From positions 1 to 14,314 of the forward strand of contig CAAEKQ010000048.1 in NCBI GenBank assembly GCA_900756575.1: DNA of 14,314 nucleotides, in the 5' to 3' direction. This stretch comes from an uncultured Oscillospiraceae bacterium (lineage in GTDB: Bacteria; Bacillota; Clostridia; Oscillospirales; Oscillospiraceae). Both the position numbers and the translations under genes were made by a program. Below the pieces are notes generated by a model. The model saw nothing but the letters and a program-made list of their open reading frames with translations. It made no database searches and had not been told where the DNA came from. Each line of letters starts with the position of its first letter. Position 1 is the stretch's first letter. Below are positions 6,518-12,238 of this stretch, in pieces.

Positions 6518-6940
6518 TTACTGAAAATCAAAGAGATTCAGGCCGATGTCCGGATCAAACCTCCGATCCACGGTGCCGTCCAGAATCGTAATCACCATTT
6601 CGCAGGTGGCGCTGATGATGGCACGGTTCAGGTGGCCACCGAACACCTGACCCTTCTCGTTGCCTGCACTCATGTGCAGATGGCTGTAGAAATCACCGTC
6701 CATGGTGTTGATGGTGCCGCTCAGGGACACAATCTCAAAATGCCCGGTGAATGCATTGGCGTGGTATTCCTTCTCGTCGGTGTAGAATACGCCCACGGTG
6801 AACGCATTGATCGCGCCCAATGCCTGTACGGTGGCCAGGGTGATGTGCTCCTGAAGGGCGATGGTTTTTACCTGCTCCAGAATTTCCTCGCCCTTGTCCA
6901 ATCGGGCGACGATGGTGTGGTCAAAGCGTCTGTATTCCAT
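6518..6940 (-). CDS. PPC/DUF296-domain protein
   Basis: The 140-residue product fits the small single-domain PPC (PCC, DUF296) proteins of bacteria. Visible features are an N-terminal strand-helix with a Lys/Glu-rich start, LATVQALGAINAFTVG (35-50) and a metal-type histidine set: His87 and His89 in SHLHMS and His103 in FGGHL. In this fold the three histidines can bind a metal and the protein is usually a trimer. Bacterial stand-alone members have no established general function; plant relatives carry AT-hooks, absent here. The ATG at 6940 has GGAGG eight bases upstream; an upstream in-frame extension is poorly supported. It is the last gene of the four-gene operon, 25 bases after the dehydrogenase. 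Confidence 0.82.
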   Translation of the reverse strand: MEYRRFDHTIVARLDKGEEILEQVKTIALQEHITLATVQALGAINAFTVGVFYTDEKEYHANAFTGHFEIVSLSGTINTMDGDFYSHLHMSAGNEKGQVFGGHLNRAIISATCEMVITILDGTVDRRFDPDIGLNLFDFQ

Positions 6941-6965
6941 GATAATCCTCCTGCTTATGCGTTGG

Positions 6966-7925
6966 TTACGGGTGCTCCAGGAAGTAATCCCGGGCGACAA
7001 TCAGGGAATTGTGCACCATGTCCTCCAGAGCCTGATCGGTGAAATAGGCCAGGTGGGGCAGCATCAGCACGTTGGGCATGGACTGGAGAATGGCCATCTG
7101 GTGGTGCTTCAGCATGGTGTTTTTGTGATCCCGGTAATAAATATACCGATCCTCGTCCAAAACGTCAAGCCCTGCACCGGCCAGCCGTTCCTGCTCCAGC
7201 GCGTCGATCAATGCATCAGAATCCACCAGAGATCCCCGGGCGGTGTTGATGAGCACCGAGCCGGGCTTCATTTTTGCAAATTTCTCCGCATCCATAAAAT
7301 GATAGGTTTCGTCATTGGCGGTGAGGTGCAGGGAGATGATATCGCATTCCTTGAGCAGATCATCCAGCGGACGGTATTCCGCAGCGATGGTATCCCTGGG
7401 GGTCCGATTCCAATAGAGCACCTTGCAGCCGAAGCCAGAAAGGTGGGCGGCAACGGTCTGACCAATGCGGCCAGCGCCGATGATGCCGACGGTCATATTG
7501 GGCAGCTCCCGGCCACGGAATCCGGGCTGGGAAAAATCCTGCCCCAAGCTCCGGAGTAGAATGGGCTTGATATGCCGCAGCACCATGAGCATCATCATAA
7601 TGGCATAGTCCGCCACGCTGGCAGGGGAGTAGGTTACATTCCTTACGCCGATGCCCAGGGTGTTGGCATAGTCCGCATTCATATGCTCCATGCCAACACA
7701 GCGGGTCACGCCCAGCCGCACGCCGTTTTGACGGTAAAGATCCCAAAGCTCCGGGGTAATCGCCGTGTCGGACAGGACGTTGATGCAGTCTGCGCCCTGG
7801 GTGAGGTGGGCATTTTCCAGCTTGGGACGCTCGGTGGTTATGGTAAGCTCGATGCCGTAGTCCCGGTAATAGCGCTCAAAAATCGGGCGCTCGGACGGGT
7901 TCACGGTAAATGCGATCATTTTCAT
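6966..7925 (-). CDS. D-2-hydroxyacid dehydrogenase, D-lactate dehydrogenase/VanH type
   Basis: A 319-residue cytoplasmic NAD(P)-dependent enzyme that would interconvert a 2-oxo acid and its D-2-hydroxy acid. The nucleotide-binding motif is GIIGAGRIG (147-155). The catalytic triad is visible as Arg230 in NTARG, Glu258 in DVLDED and His291 in LPHLAYFTD. The FTDQALEDMV stretch after the His resembles D-lactate dehydrogenases and VanH rather than phosphoglycerate dehydrogenases, and there is no ACT domain. At the end of the second Rossmann strand the sequence is VLYWNRTP (169-176): Asn-Arg-Thr replaces the Asp usual in NAD-specific enzymes, which suggests NADPH use. Substrate is unknown; pyruvate, branched or aryl pyruvates and sulfopyruvate are all possible. 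The start has GGGAGGT six bases upstream. It follows the aminotransferase by 21 bases. Confidence 0.88.
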   Translation of the reverse strand: MKMIAFTVNPSERPIFERYYRDYGIELTITTERPKLENAHLTQGADCINVLSDTAITPELWDLYRQNGVRLGVTRCVGMEHMNADYANTLGIGVRNVTYSPASVADYAIMMMLMVLRHIKPILLRSLGQDFSQPGFRGRELPNMTVGIIGAGRIGQTVAAHLSGFGCKVLYWNRTPRDTIAAEYRPLDDLLKECDIISLHLTANDETYHFMDAEKFAKMKPGSVLINTARGSLVDSDALIDALEQERLAGAGLDVLDEDRYIYYRDHKNTMLKHHQMAILQSMPNVLMLPHLAYFTDQALEDMVHNSLIVARDYFLEHP

Positions 7926-7946
7926 AGGAACACCTCCCGATGGGGG

Positions 7947-9104
7947 TCAAAGGGATTTACAGAACGCCTCCAGCCGGTCCATTCCGGCCTGAATATTCTC
8001 CATGCTGGTGGCGTAAGATAGGCGAATGAAGTGCATTCCGTCCTTGGAGCCGAAGTTGTCTCCGGGCACCACCGCCACATGGGCTTCCTCCAGCAGCCGG
8101 TCAGAAAACTCCTGGGTAGCAAGGCCGGTGCCGCTGATGTTGGCAAACACATAGAAGGCACCCTTGGGCAGAATGCAGCGGATGCCGGGCATGGCGTTGA
8201 GCCGGGCAACAATATAATCCCGGCGGCGCTGGAACTCCTGGCACATGGCCTGACAGTTGTCCAGAGCGTATCGGAACGCCCCGATGGCACCGTACTGACT
8301 AAAGGTAACGGCGTTGGAGTAGACACCCTCGGTGAGCTTGGTCATCAGCTCAGCCAGATGCGCCGGGGCTGCGCCAAAGCCCACCCGGAAGCCGGTCATG
8401 CTGAAGGTCTTGGAGCAGCTGTCCACGATCAGCGTCCGCTCTGCCATGCCGGGCAGGGAGGCGATGGAGTGATATTTCGCACCGTCAAAGAGAATGTGGC
8501 GGTATACCTCGTCGCTGATGACAAAGAGGTCGTGCTCCACTGCCAGCTTTGCCAGAGCCTTGAGGGCCTCCAGGGAGATCACGCCGCCGGTGGGGTTACA
8601 GGGAGAGTTGAGCATCAGGACCTTGGTCCTGGGGGTCAGAGCCTTTTCTACGGCTTCGGGAGTGAGGACGAAATCGTCCTTTTCATAGACGTCCACCGGG
8701 ACGGTAACGCCGTGGCACATGGCGATCATCTGCTGATAGTTGCAGAAATAGGGGGCGCTGACCAGAACCTCGTCGCCGGTATCCACCATGCACATCAGTC
8801 CCAGAAACAGCGAAGCCATGCCGCCGGCGGTGACGGTGATGTTTTCGGCAGTGTAGGGCACGCCGGTCATTTTTGCAATATAGTCCGCATAGACCTCACG
8901 CAGCTCGGTTACGCCGGAGCCGGGGGCGTATTTGGTGTCGTGACGGTCCAGCGCAGCCTTTGTGGCGTCGATGGCGGCCTGGGGCGGGGCAAAATCCGGC
9001 TCGCCCACGGCAAAGGAGATCACATCGGGGATCTCGTCGGCGCGCACCATCATACTGCGGATTTTGGAGTCGGGGATGGATTCGGCAACAGATGAATATT
9101 TCAT
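7947..9104 (-). CDS. Class I/II PLP-dependent aminotransferase
   Basis: A 385-residue fold-type I aminotransferase (aspartate aminotransferase superfamily) of normal length. Visible residues: the PLP lysine Lys232 in DSCSKTFSMTGFRVG, SPCNPTGG (167-174) with Asn170, SDEVY (197-201) with Asp198 and Tyr201 for the cofactor ring, and Arg361 in FIRLSYAT for the substrate carboxylate. The N-terminus (EIPDVISFAVGEPDF) is typical of the AspC/AlaT-like group. Substrate cannot be fixed from sequence. With the dehydrogenase 21 bases downstream, amino acid to 2-oxo acid to D-2-hydroxy acid is the natural reading. The ATG at 9104 has GGAGG seven bases upstream; the frame stays open much further upstream, but that stretch is the antisense-free overlap of the permease gene in another frame and is not part of this protein. 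Confidence 0.9.
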   Translation of the reverse strand: MKYSSVAESIPDSKIRSMMVRADEIPDVISFAVGEPDFAPPQAAIDATKAALDRHDTKYAPGSGVTELREVYADYIAKMTGVPYTAENITVTAGGMASLFLGLMCMVDTGDEVLVSAPYFCNYQQMIAMCHGVTVPVDVYEKDDFVLTPEAVEKALTPRTKVLMLNSPCNPTGGVISLEALKALAKLAVEHDLFVISDEVYRHILFDGAKYHSIASLPGMAERTLIVDSCSKTFSMTGFRVGFGAAPAHLAELMTKLTEGVYSNAVTFSQYGAIGAFRYALDNCQAMCQEFQRRRDYIVARLNAMPGIRCILPKGAFYVFANISGTGLATQEFSDRLLEEAHVAVVPGDNFGSKDGMHFIRLSYATSMENIQAGMDRLEAFCKSL

Positions 9105-9121
9105 AGGAAAGCCTCCAGCCA

Positions 9122-9889
9122 TTAAAAGAACAGGGTCACTGCCAGCCGCACCAGCAGCATCAGCAGTACCACAAAGAACATGGGGCGGATGACCTTCGCG
9201 CCTTTGTGAAGGGCAAGTCCTGCGCCAATGTAGTTGCCAAGAATATTGAGCAGTGCCGCCGGAAGTACTACCTGCCAGACCACCGCACCGGAGAGGGCAT
9301 AGGTGATGGCGGCGGTGAGGGAGGCCACCGAGGAGCAGACCTTGGTGTTGCCGGATGCGGTGACCAGATCCAGCTTGTTCAGCAGGGCAAAGCTCAGGAG
9401 AATAAAGGTGCCGCTGCCAGCTCCGTAAAAGCCGGTGTAGGTGCCCCAAATCAGGCCAATCAACAGGGCAACAGCGACTTGTTGCCCAGTGGTAAGCTCG
9501 CCTGAGCGGTTCTCCAAGCCGAAATCCCGGTTGAGCAGCAGCGTAGCGGCGGCAATGGGAAGTAGAACCATCATCATGATCTGGAGGTAGCGTTCGGGAA
9601 TCCATAGATTCAGCCGCGCCCCCAGAATGGAGCCCAGCAGGGAAACCGGGGCGGAAATTGCGGCGGTTTTCCAGTAGATGCGCCCGCTTTTTGCAAATCG
9701 ACCCAGGGAAATCAGGGAGCCGGCACAGCAGCTGCACTGATTGGTGCCGGCGATGAGATGCACCGGGAAGCCCAGGAGTAGGAAGGTTGGCAGGGTCAGC
9801 AGCCCACCGCCGCCGGATACGGCATCGATGATGCCCGCTAAGAAAAATGCCCCGGCAATGACTGCCACCGTAACCCATGTGATGGCCAT
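9122..9889 (-). CDS. TauE/SafE (TSUP) family membrane transporter
   Basis: The 255-residue product is an integral membrane protein with about eight hydrophobic segments. It carries the TSUP signature near the N-terminus, IDAVSGGGGLLTLP (21-34), and a related second half around GTYTGFYGAGSGTFILL, reflecting the internal duplication of the family. Members move small anions such as sulfite, sulfonates, sulfoacetate or other organosulfur and organic acids; the substrate here is not determined. The ATG at 9889 has AGGAGG six bases upstream; a longer in-frame start near 9967 would overlap the promoter and is rejected. It is the first gene of the operon, 17 bases before the aminotransferase. Confidence 0.88.
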   Translation of the reverse strand: MAITWVTVAVIAGAFFLAGIIDAVSGGGGLLTLPTFLLLGFPVHLIAGTNQCSCCAGSLISLGRFAKSGRIYWKTAAISAPVSLLGSILGARLNLWIPERYLQIMMMVLLPIAAATLLLNRDFGLENRSGELTTGQQVAVALLIGLIWGTYTGFYGAGSGTFILLSFALLNKLDLVTASGNTKVCSSVASLTAAITYALSGAVVWQVVLPAALLNILGNYIGAGLALHKGAKVIRPMFFVVLLMLLVRLAVTLFF

Positions 9890-9958
9890 TTGGTTCCTCC
9901 TGATTTGGCTTGTCTGCGGCGGATTCAAACAGCGTACCGTTGCACCTGGAATGCACCT

Positions 9959-9987
9959 ATTATTCACTAAAATGAAGGGAAAGTCAA
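9959..9987 (-). promoter_or_regulatory. Promoter of the permease/aminotransferase/dehydrogenase/PPC operon
   Basis: On the minus strand TTGACT (9982-9987, 5/6) is followed by a 17-bp spacer and AATAAT (9959-9964, 5/6 to TATAAT). Transcription should begin near 9952, leaving a leader of about 60 bases to the permease ATG. Confidence 0.75.
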
Positions 9988-10070
9988 GGTAATCCTGCGT
10001 TTTAGAGGAAAAATCATGGTTTTCACAGAATAAGATGAAATTTGAGAGGGGTGAACTGGCATTTTGACAA

Positions 10071-10103
10071 ATAAAAATGCTGTGGAACCGAATGTTCCGC
10101 AGC
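10071..10103 (-). terminator. Possible intrinsic terminator (minus strand)
   Basis: GCTGTGGAAC (10079-10088) pairs with GTTCCGCAGC (10094-10103) around a five-base loop, with one G-U pair in the plus RNA, or a C-A mismatch in the minus RNA. The minus strand continues into ATTTTTATTT. No gene obviously needs it; it may insulate the permease operon from the repeat and tRNA side. Confidence 0.45.
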
Positions 10104-10107
10104 TATC

Positions 10108-10435
10108 AATTCAATCCACCGGAGACACCTTAGCCCTCCACCGCACTCACGTAGCACGCCCCAAATTCAATGCCGTCGGAGACACCTTAGCTCCCCACCG
10201 CACTTACGTAGCGTGCCTTAAATTCAATCCACCGGAGACACCTTAGCTCCCCACCGCACTTACGTAGCGCGCCTAAAATCCAATGCCGTCGGAGACACCT
10301 TAGCTCCCCACCGCACTTACGTAGCGCGCCTAAAATTCAATGCCGTCGGAGACACCTTAGCCCACCACCGCACTTAATGTGGCGCCCCCCAAATTCAATG
10401 CCGTCCGCAGGACACCTCATTCCCCCGCTGGTGCG
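10108..10435. repeat. Tandem array of about six 57-bp imperfect repeats
   Basis: The block GGAGACACCTTAG recurs with its first base at 10121, 10178, 10234, 10291 and 10348, a 56-57-base period, and a sixth, degraded copy lies near 10405. Each unit runs roughly AATTCAATGCCGTC, GGAGACACCTTAGCTCCC, CACCGCACTTACGTAGCGCG and CCTAA. Two alternating variants of the head are present (AATCCACC and AATGCCGTC). Copies 2-5 are most alike; the first and last are most diverged, as expected when unequal exchange homogenises the middle. The TACGTA inside each unit is a palindrome. The units are far longer than CRISPR repeats and have no unique spacers. Confidence 0.9.
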
Positions 10436-10454
10436 CCAGAAGTAGAGACACAAA

Positions 10455-10475
10455 GGACATGCCGGTGGCATGTCC
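10455..10475. repeat. Perfect short hairpin
   Basis: GGACATGCC (10455-10463) and GGCATGTCC (10467-10475) form a nine-base-pair stem with a three-base loop. No T tract follows on either strand, so it is unlikely to be a simple terminator. A second inverted repeat, CCAAAAATTC (10494-10503) with GAATTTTTGG (10518-10527), follows closely. Confidence 0.6.
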
Positions 10476-10540
10476 GACTGGCTCTGTCCCTTCCCAAAAA
10501 TTCGAGCCAAAAGCGAAGAATTTTTGGTGGCGTTGTCGGT

Positions 10541-10598
10541 AGTTAAAAAAGAAATACTCAACACAGGTATCAAGATCTCCGTGTTGAGTATATTTCTT
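10541..10598 (-). terminator. Terminator of the tRNA-Arg gene used as attachment site
   Basis: AAGAAATACTCAACAC (10549-10564) pairs with GTGTTGAGTATATTTCTT (10581-10598), with a two-base bulge. On the minus strand the stem ends in TTTCTTTTTT. It begins immediately after the CCA end of the tRNA-Arg fragment, as expected for the original terminator of that tRNA on the host side of the integration point. Confidence 0.75.
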
Positions 10599-10645
10599 GG
10601 TACGCCAGAAGGGACTCGAACCCCCAACCCTCGGAACCGGAATCC
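10598..10645 (-). other. Prophage attachment site: 3' fragment of a tRNA-Arg(CCG) gene
   Basis: The minus strand reads as the 3' part of a tRNA, with anticodon loop TTCCGGT (anticodon CCG), TCCGA, a five-base variable region, T arm GGGGG/TTCGAGT/CCCTT, acceptor strand CTGGCGT, A and CCA. The 5' half (acceptor, D arm and most of the anticodon stem) is absent: upstream of 10645 the sequence changes to an A/T tract. An isolated 3' tRNA end bordering phage genes is the usual left-over copy when a tyrosine integrase inserts DNA into a tRNA gene. Its orientation implies host DNA to the left and prophage to the right, with the intact tRNA-Arg at the far prophage end, outside the window. The true att core may be shorter than this 48-bp match. 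Confidence 0.82.
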
Positions 10646-10663
10646 TAAAAAAATTTAGAAATA

Positions 10664-10677
10664 CCAGTGCGCACTGG
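10664..10677. repeat. Perfect 14-bp palindrome between att site and endolysin
   Basis: CCAGTGCGCACTGG is a perfect palindrome located 18 bases inside the tRNA fragment edge. The minus strand continues to a T-rich stretch (TATTTCTAAATTTTTTT), so it might serve as a weak terminator for the lysis genes. It could instead be a recombinase or accessory-protein site. A direct repeat GACAACA (10684-10690, 10696-10702) and its inverted copy (10717-10723) lie next to it. Confidence 0.5.
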
Positions 10678-10723
10678 GATTTTGACAACAAATACGACAA
10701 CAGTCACCTTAGTTGCCTGTTGT

Positions 10724-11752
10724 TTACCGATTAAGAATAATCAACACCCTCAAGGCGCTGAGGGGCAGGTCGAGCACAAGGCCGTCGCCGCTGCCGCTTT
10801 TGCCCTTGATCTTGCCGCTTGCAACAAGCGCGTCCAGCTCTGCGCGGTACCCGCTGGGCACATCCAAGAGCAGGTGGCACCACGGCTCAATGGGCTGGAG
10901 CTTACCGTCTGCACCTAGGCCGACAACCATGTTGGTCTGCATATCGCCCTCAGGCCCAACAAAATAGCTGTCGCCGCCTGCGTCGGTCTCCCAAGCATTA
11001 GATTTCATATAGCCCTCCTTGTCAAAGCTGTACCACTTGCCGTTTATCTTTGCCCAGCGAGATTTGTAATAGCTGTTTGCGGTGTCCGCATACCACCAAC
11101 CGCGATCATCCTTATTCCAGCCCTGCTTATGCTTCCGGCTGTTGGTGATGCTGCCGGAGTGCGCCATTACGTTGATGTCAAACCGTCCAGAGCATCCCGG
11201 GATGGTGTAGGAGCTGGAATACTGCCAAAAGTCCCAGCCGTCGATAGAAGCAGTTGCAGCGTACTGGGCATACCACTGGGCATAGCCACCAAGGCGGGAC
11301 TTGTCCACGTAGTTTCGGGCGTAATCCAGGTTATAGTACACACCCGGGGTGTAACCGGCGGCGCGGATGGCCTCGCAGAAGGCAACCGCGTGGGCGTTGA
11401 AGCTCTCCTTGCCCAGGGTCACCCCCTGTTTTTTCGCGTAGGAGACAGTGTCATACTCAAAATCAAAGAACACAGGCAGGGTGATCTTGCCTTTGTACGG
11501 CTCCAGGAGTTTGAGGACAAACTCTGCCTCTTTTTTCGCTCCAGCGGGGTTCAAAGCGTAGCTGAAATGATAGATGCCCACATGGATGCCCTGCGCCAAT
11601 GCGCCCTCCATGTTGCGCTTGAAACAATTGTCGGTGTGACTGACACCATAACCATCACGGATGATGGCAAAGCTGATACCCGCCGCCTTGATCTTCGCCC
11701 AGTCCAGAGTGCCGTTGTGCTCCGACACATCGATTCCGACCATCTTAGCCAT
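10724..11752 (-). CDS. Phage endolysin: GH25 muramidase with cell-wall-binding repeats
   Basis: A 342-residue modular lysozyme that would cut the MurNAc-GlcNAc bond of peptidoglycan to release phage. The catalytic GH25 domain spans about 4-200: Asp8 in GIDVSEHNG, Asp97 and Glu99 in FFDFEYD (Glu99 the expected acid), WDFWQY (173-178) and Asp192 in GRFDIN. Residues 211-255 look like choline-binding-type repeats (GWWYAD, GKWYSFDKEGYM). The C-terminal segment (about 292-342; ELDALVASGKIKGKSG, ALRVLI) looks like a further small domain seen on clostridial phage lysins. No signal peptide, consistent with holin-dependent release. The ATG at 11752 overlaps the holin end by eight bases and has GGAGGA upstream; a longer in-frame start lies inside the holin gene and is rejected. 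It is the last gene before the att site. Confidence 0.92.
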   Translation of the reverse strand: MAKMVGIDVSEHNGTLDWAKIKAAGISFAIIRDGYGVSHTDNCFKRNMEGALAQGIHVGIYHFSYALNPAGAKKEAEFVLKLLEPYKGKITLPVFFDFEYDTVSYAKKQGVTLGKESFNAHAVAFCEAIRAAGYTPGVYYNLDYARNYVDKSRLGGYAQWYAQYAATASIDGWDFWQYSSSYTIPGCSGRFDINVMAHSGSITNSRKHKQGWNKDDRGWWYADTANSYYKSRWAKINGKWYSFDKEGYMKSNAWETDAGGDSYFVGPEGDMQTNMVVGLGADGKLQPIEPWCHLLLDVPSGYRAELDALVASGKIKGKSGSGDGLVLDLPLSALRVLIILNR

Positions 11753-12221
11753 TGTTATCCTCCTTCTCACCAGTGATACTGTCACCGGCAGCATCTACAG
11801 ATTTCAGGCTGATTTTCAGGATTTTGACCAGCCATGACGGGACTTTGACCCCGAGTTTAACCGCATTTTCCAGGATTGAGCCAATCTCGGTAATGATGTA
11901 CCATACCAGTGTCAGCGGCAGCAGAAGCCCCGTCCAGTTAATACCCAGGGCAAAATGGTCACCAACTACTGCAAATACACCATCGGTGATTGCCGCTACC
12001 AGCACCACCAGAATCATACCGGACTTATGCCAGAGCCCTTGCCGTGCCTGCGCACTCGACCACTCGCCGGACTTGCACGCTGCAAACGTGCCGCTGATGT
12101 AGTCCAGAGCCATCACGGCCACCCAAACCACAGCCAGGATGCCCTTCCACCCCAAAAGCGCTGCGAGGCCGGTGATGATTGCTGTAATGCCTCCCTTGAT
12201 TGCCAAAAGTTTGTCGTTCAT
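11745..12221 (-). CDS. Phage holin (holin family 4 / toxin-secretion-lysis type)
   Basis: The 158-residue product has three to four hydrophobic segments: about 9-40, a second after GLWHKSGM, and a third around GLLLPLTLVWYIITEIGSI. It has the family-type stretch ALDYISGTFAACKSGEWSSA between the first two, and a charged, hydrophilic C-terminus. Holins form membrane lesions that let the endolysin reach the wall. The ATG has GGAGGAAATATT upstream. It ends overlapping the endolysin start by eight bases, so the two are probably translationally coupled. Confidence 0.88.
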   Translation of the reverse strand: MNDKLLAIKGGITAIITGLAALLGWKGILAVVWVAVMALDYISGTFAACKSGEWSSAQARQGLWHKSGMILVVLVAAITDGVFAVVGDHFALGINWTGLLLPLTLVWYIITEIGSILENAVKLGVKVPSWLVKILKISLKSVDAAGDSITGEKEDNNG

Positions 12222-12238
12222 AATATTTCCTCCTTAAC

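Larger units (their letters stand above)
9990..10597. other. Gene-free interval: hairpins and a tandem repeat array before the attachment site
   Basis: I see no real gene in this stretch. It contains a hairpin at 10079-10103, the 57-bp tandem repeats (10108-10435), two further hairpins and the tRNA-Arg terminator. A small plus-strand frame (10064-10246) merely reads through three repeat copies and gives a repetitive Arg/His/Pro peptide; it lacks a proper SD and is not annotated. Confidence 0.65.

Noticed and set aside
6374..7042. A 222-codon plus-strand frame starting inside rnfB
   Set aside because: It runs through the rnf terminator and is antisense to the PPC gene, with no domain or SD.
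7947..9956. A 669-residue version of the aminotransferase with a long N-terminal extension
   Set aside because: The extension is the permease gene read in the wrong frame; the ATG at 9104 has a proper SD and gives a normal-length enzyme.
10064..10246. A small plus-strand frame with a repetitive GDTLAPHRTYVA-like peptide
   Set aside because: It only reads through the 57-bp DNA repeats, starts at TTG without a correctly placed SD, and the units drift out of frame because some are 56 and some 57 bases long.
10108..10435. CRISPR array
   Set aside because: The period is 57 bases, with similarity throughout the unit and no unique spacers or cas genes.
10337..10700. Minus-strand frames across the tRNA-Arg fragment
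   Set aside because: They contain the characteristic translation of a tRNA T arm and acceptor end and no protein features.
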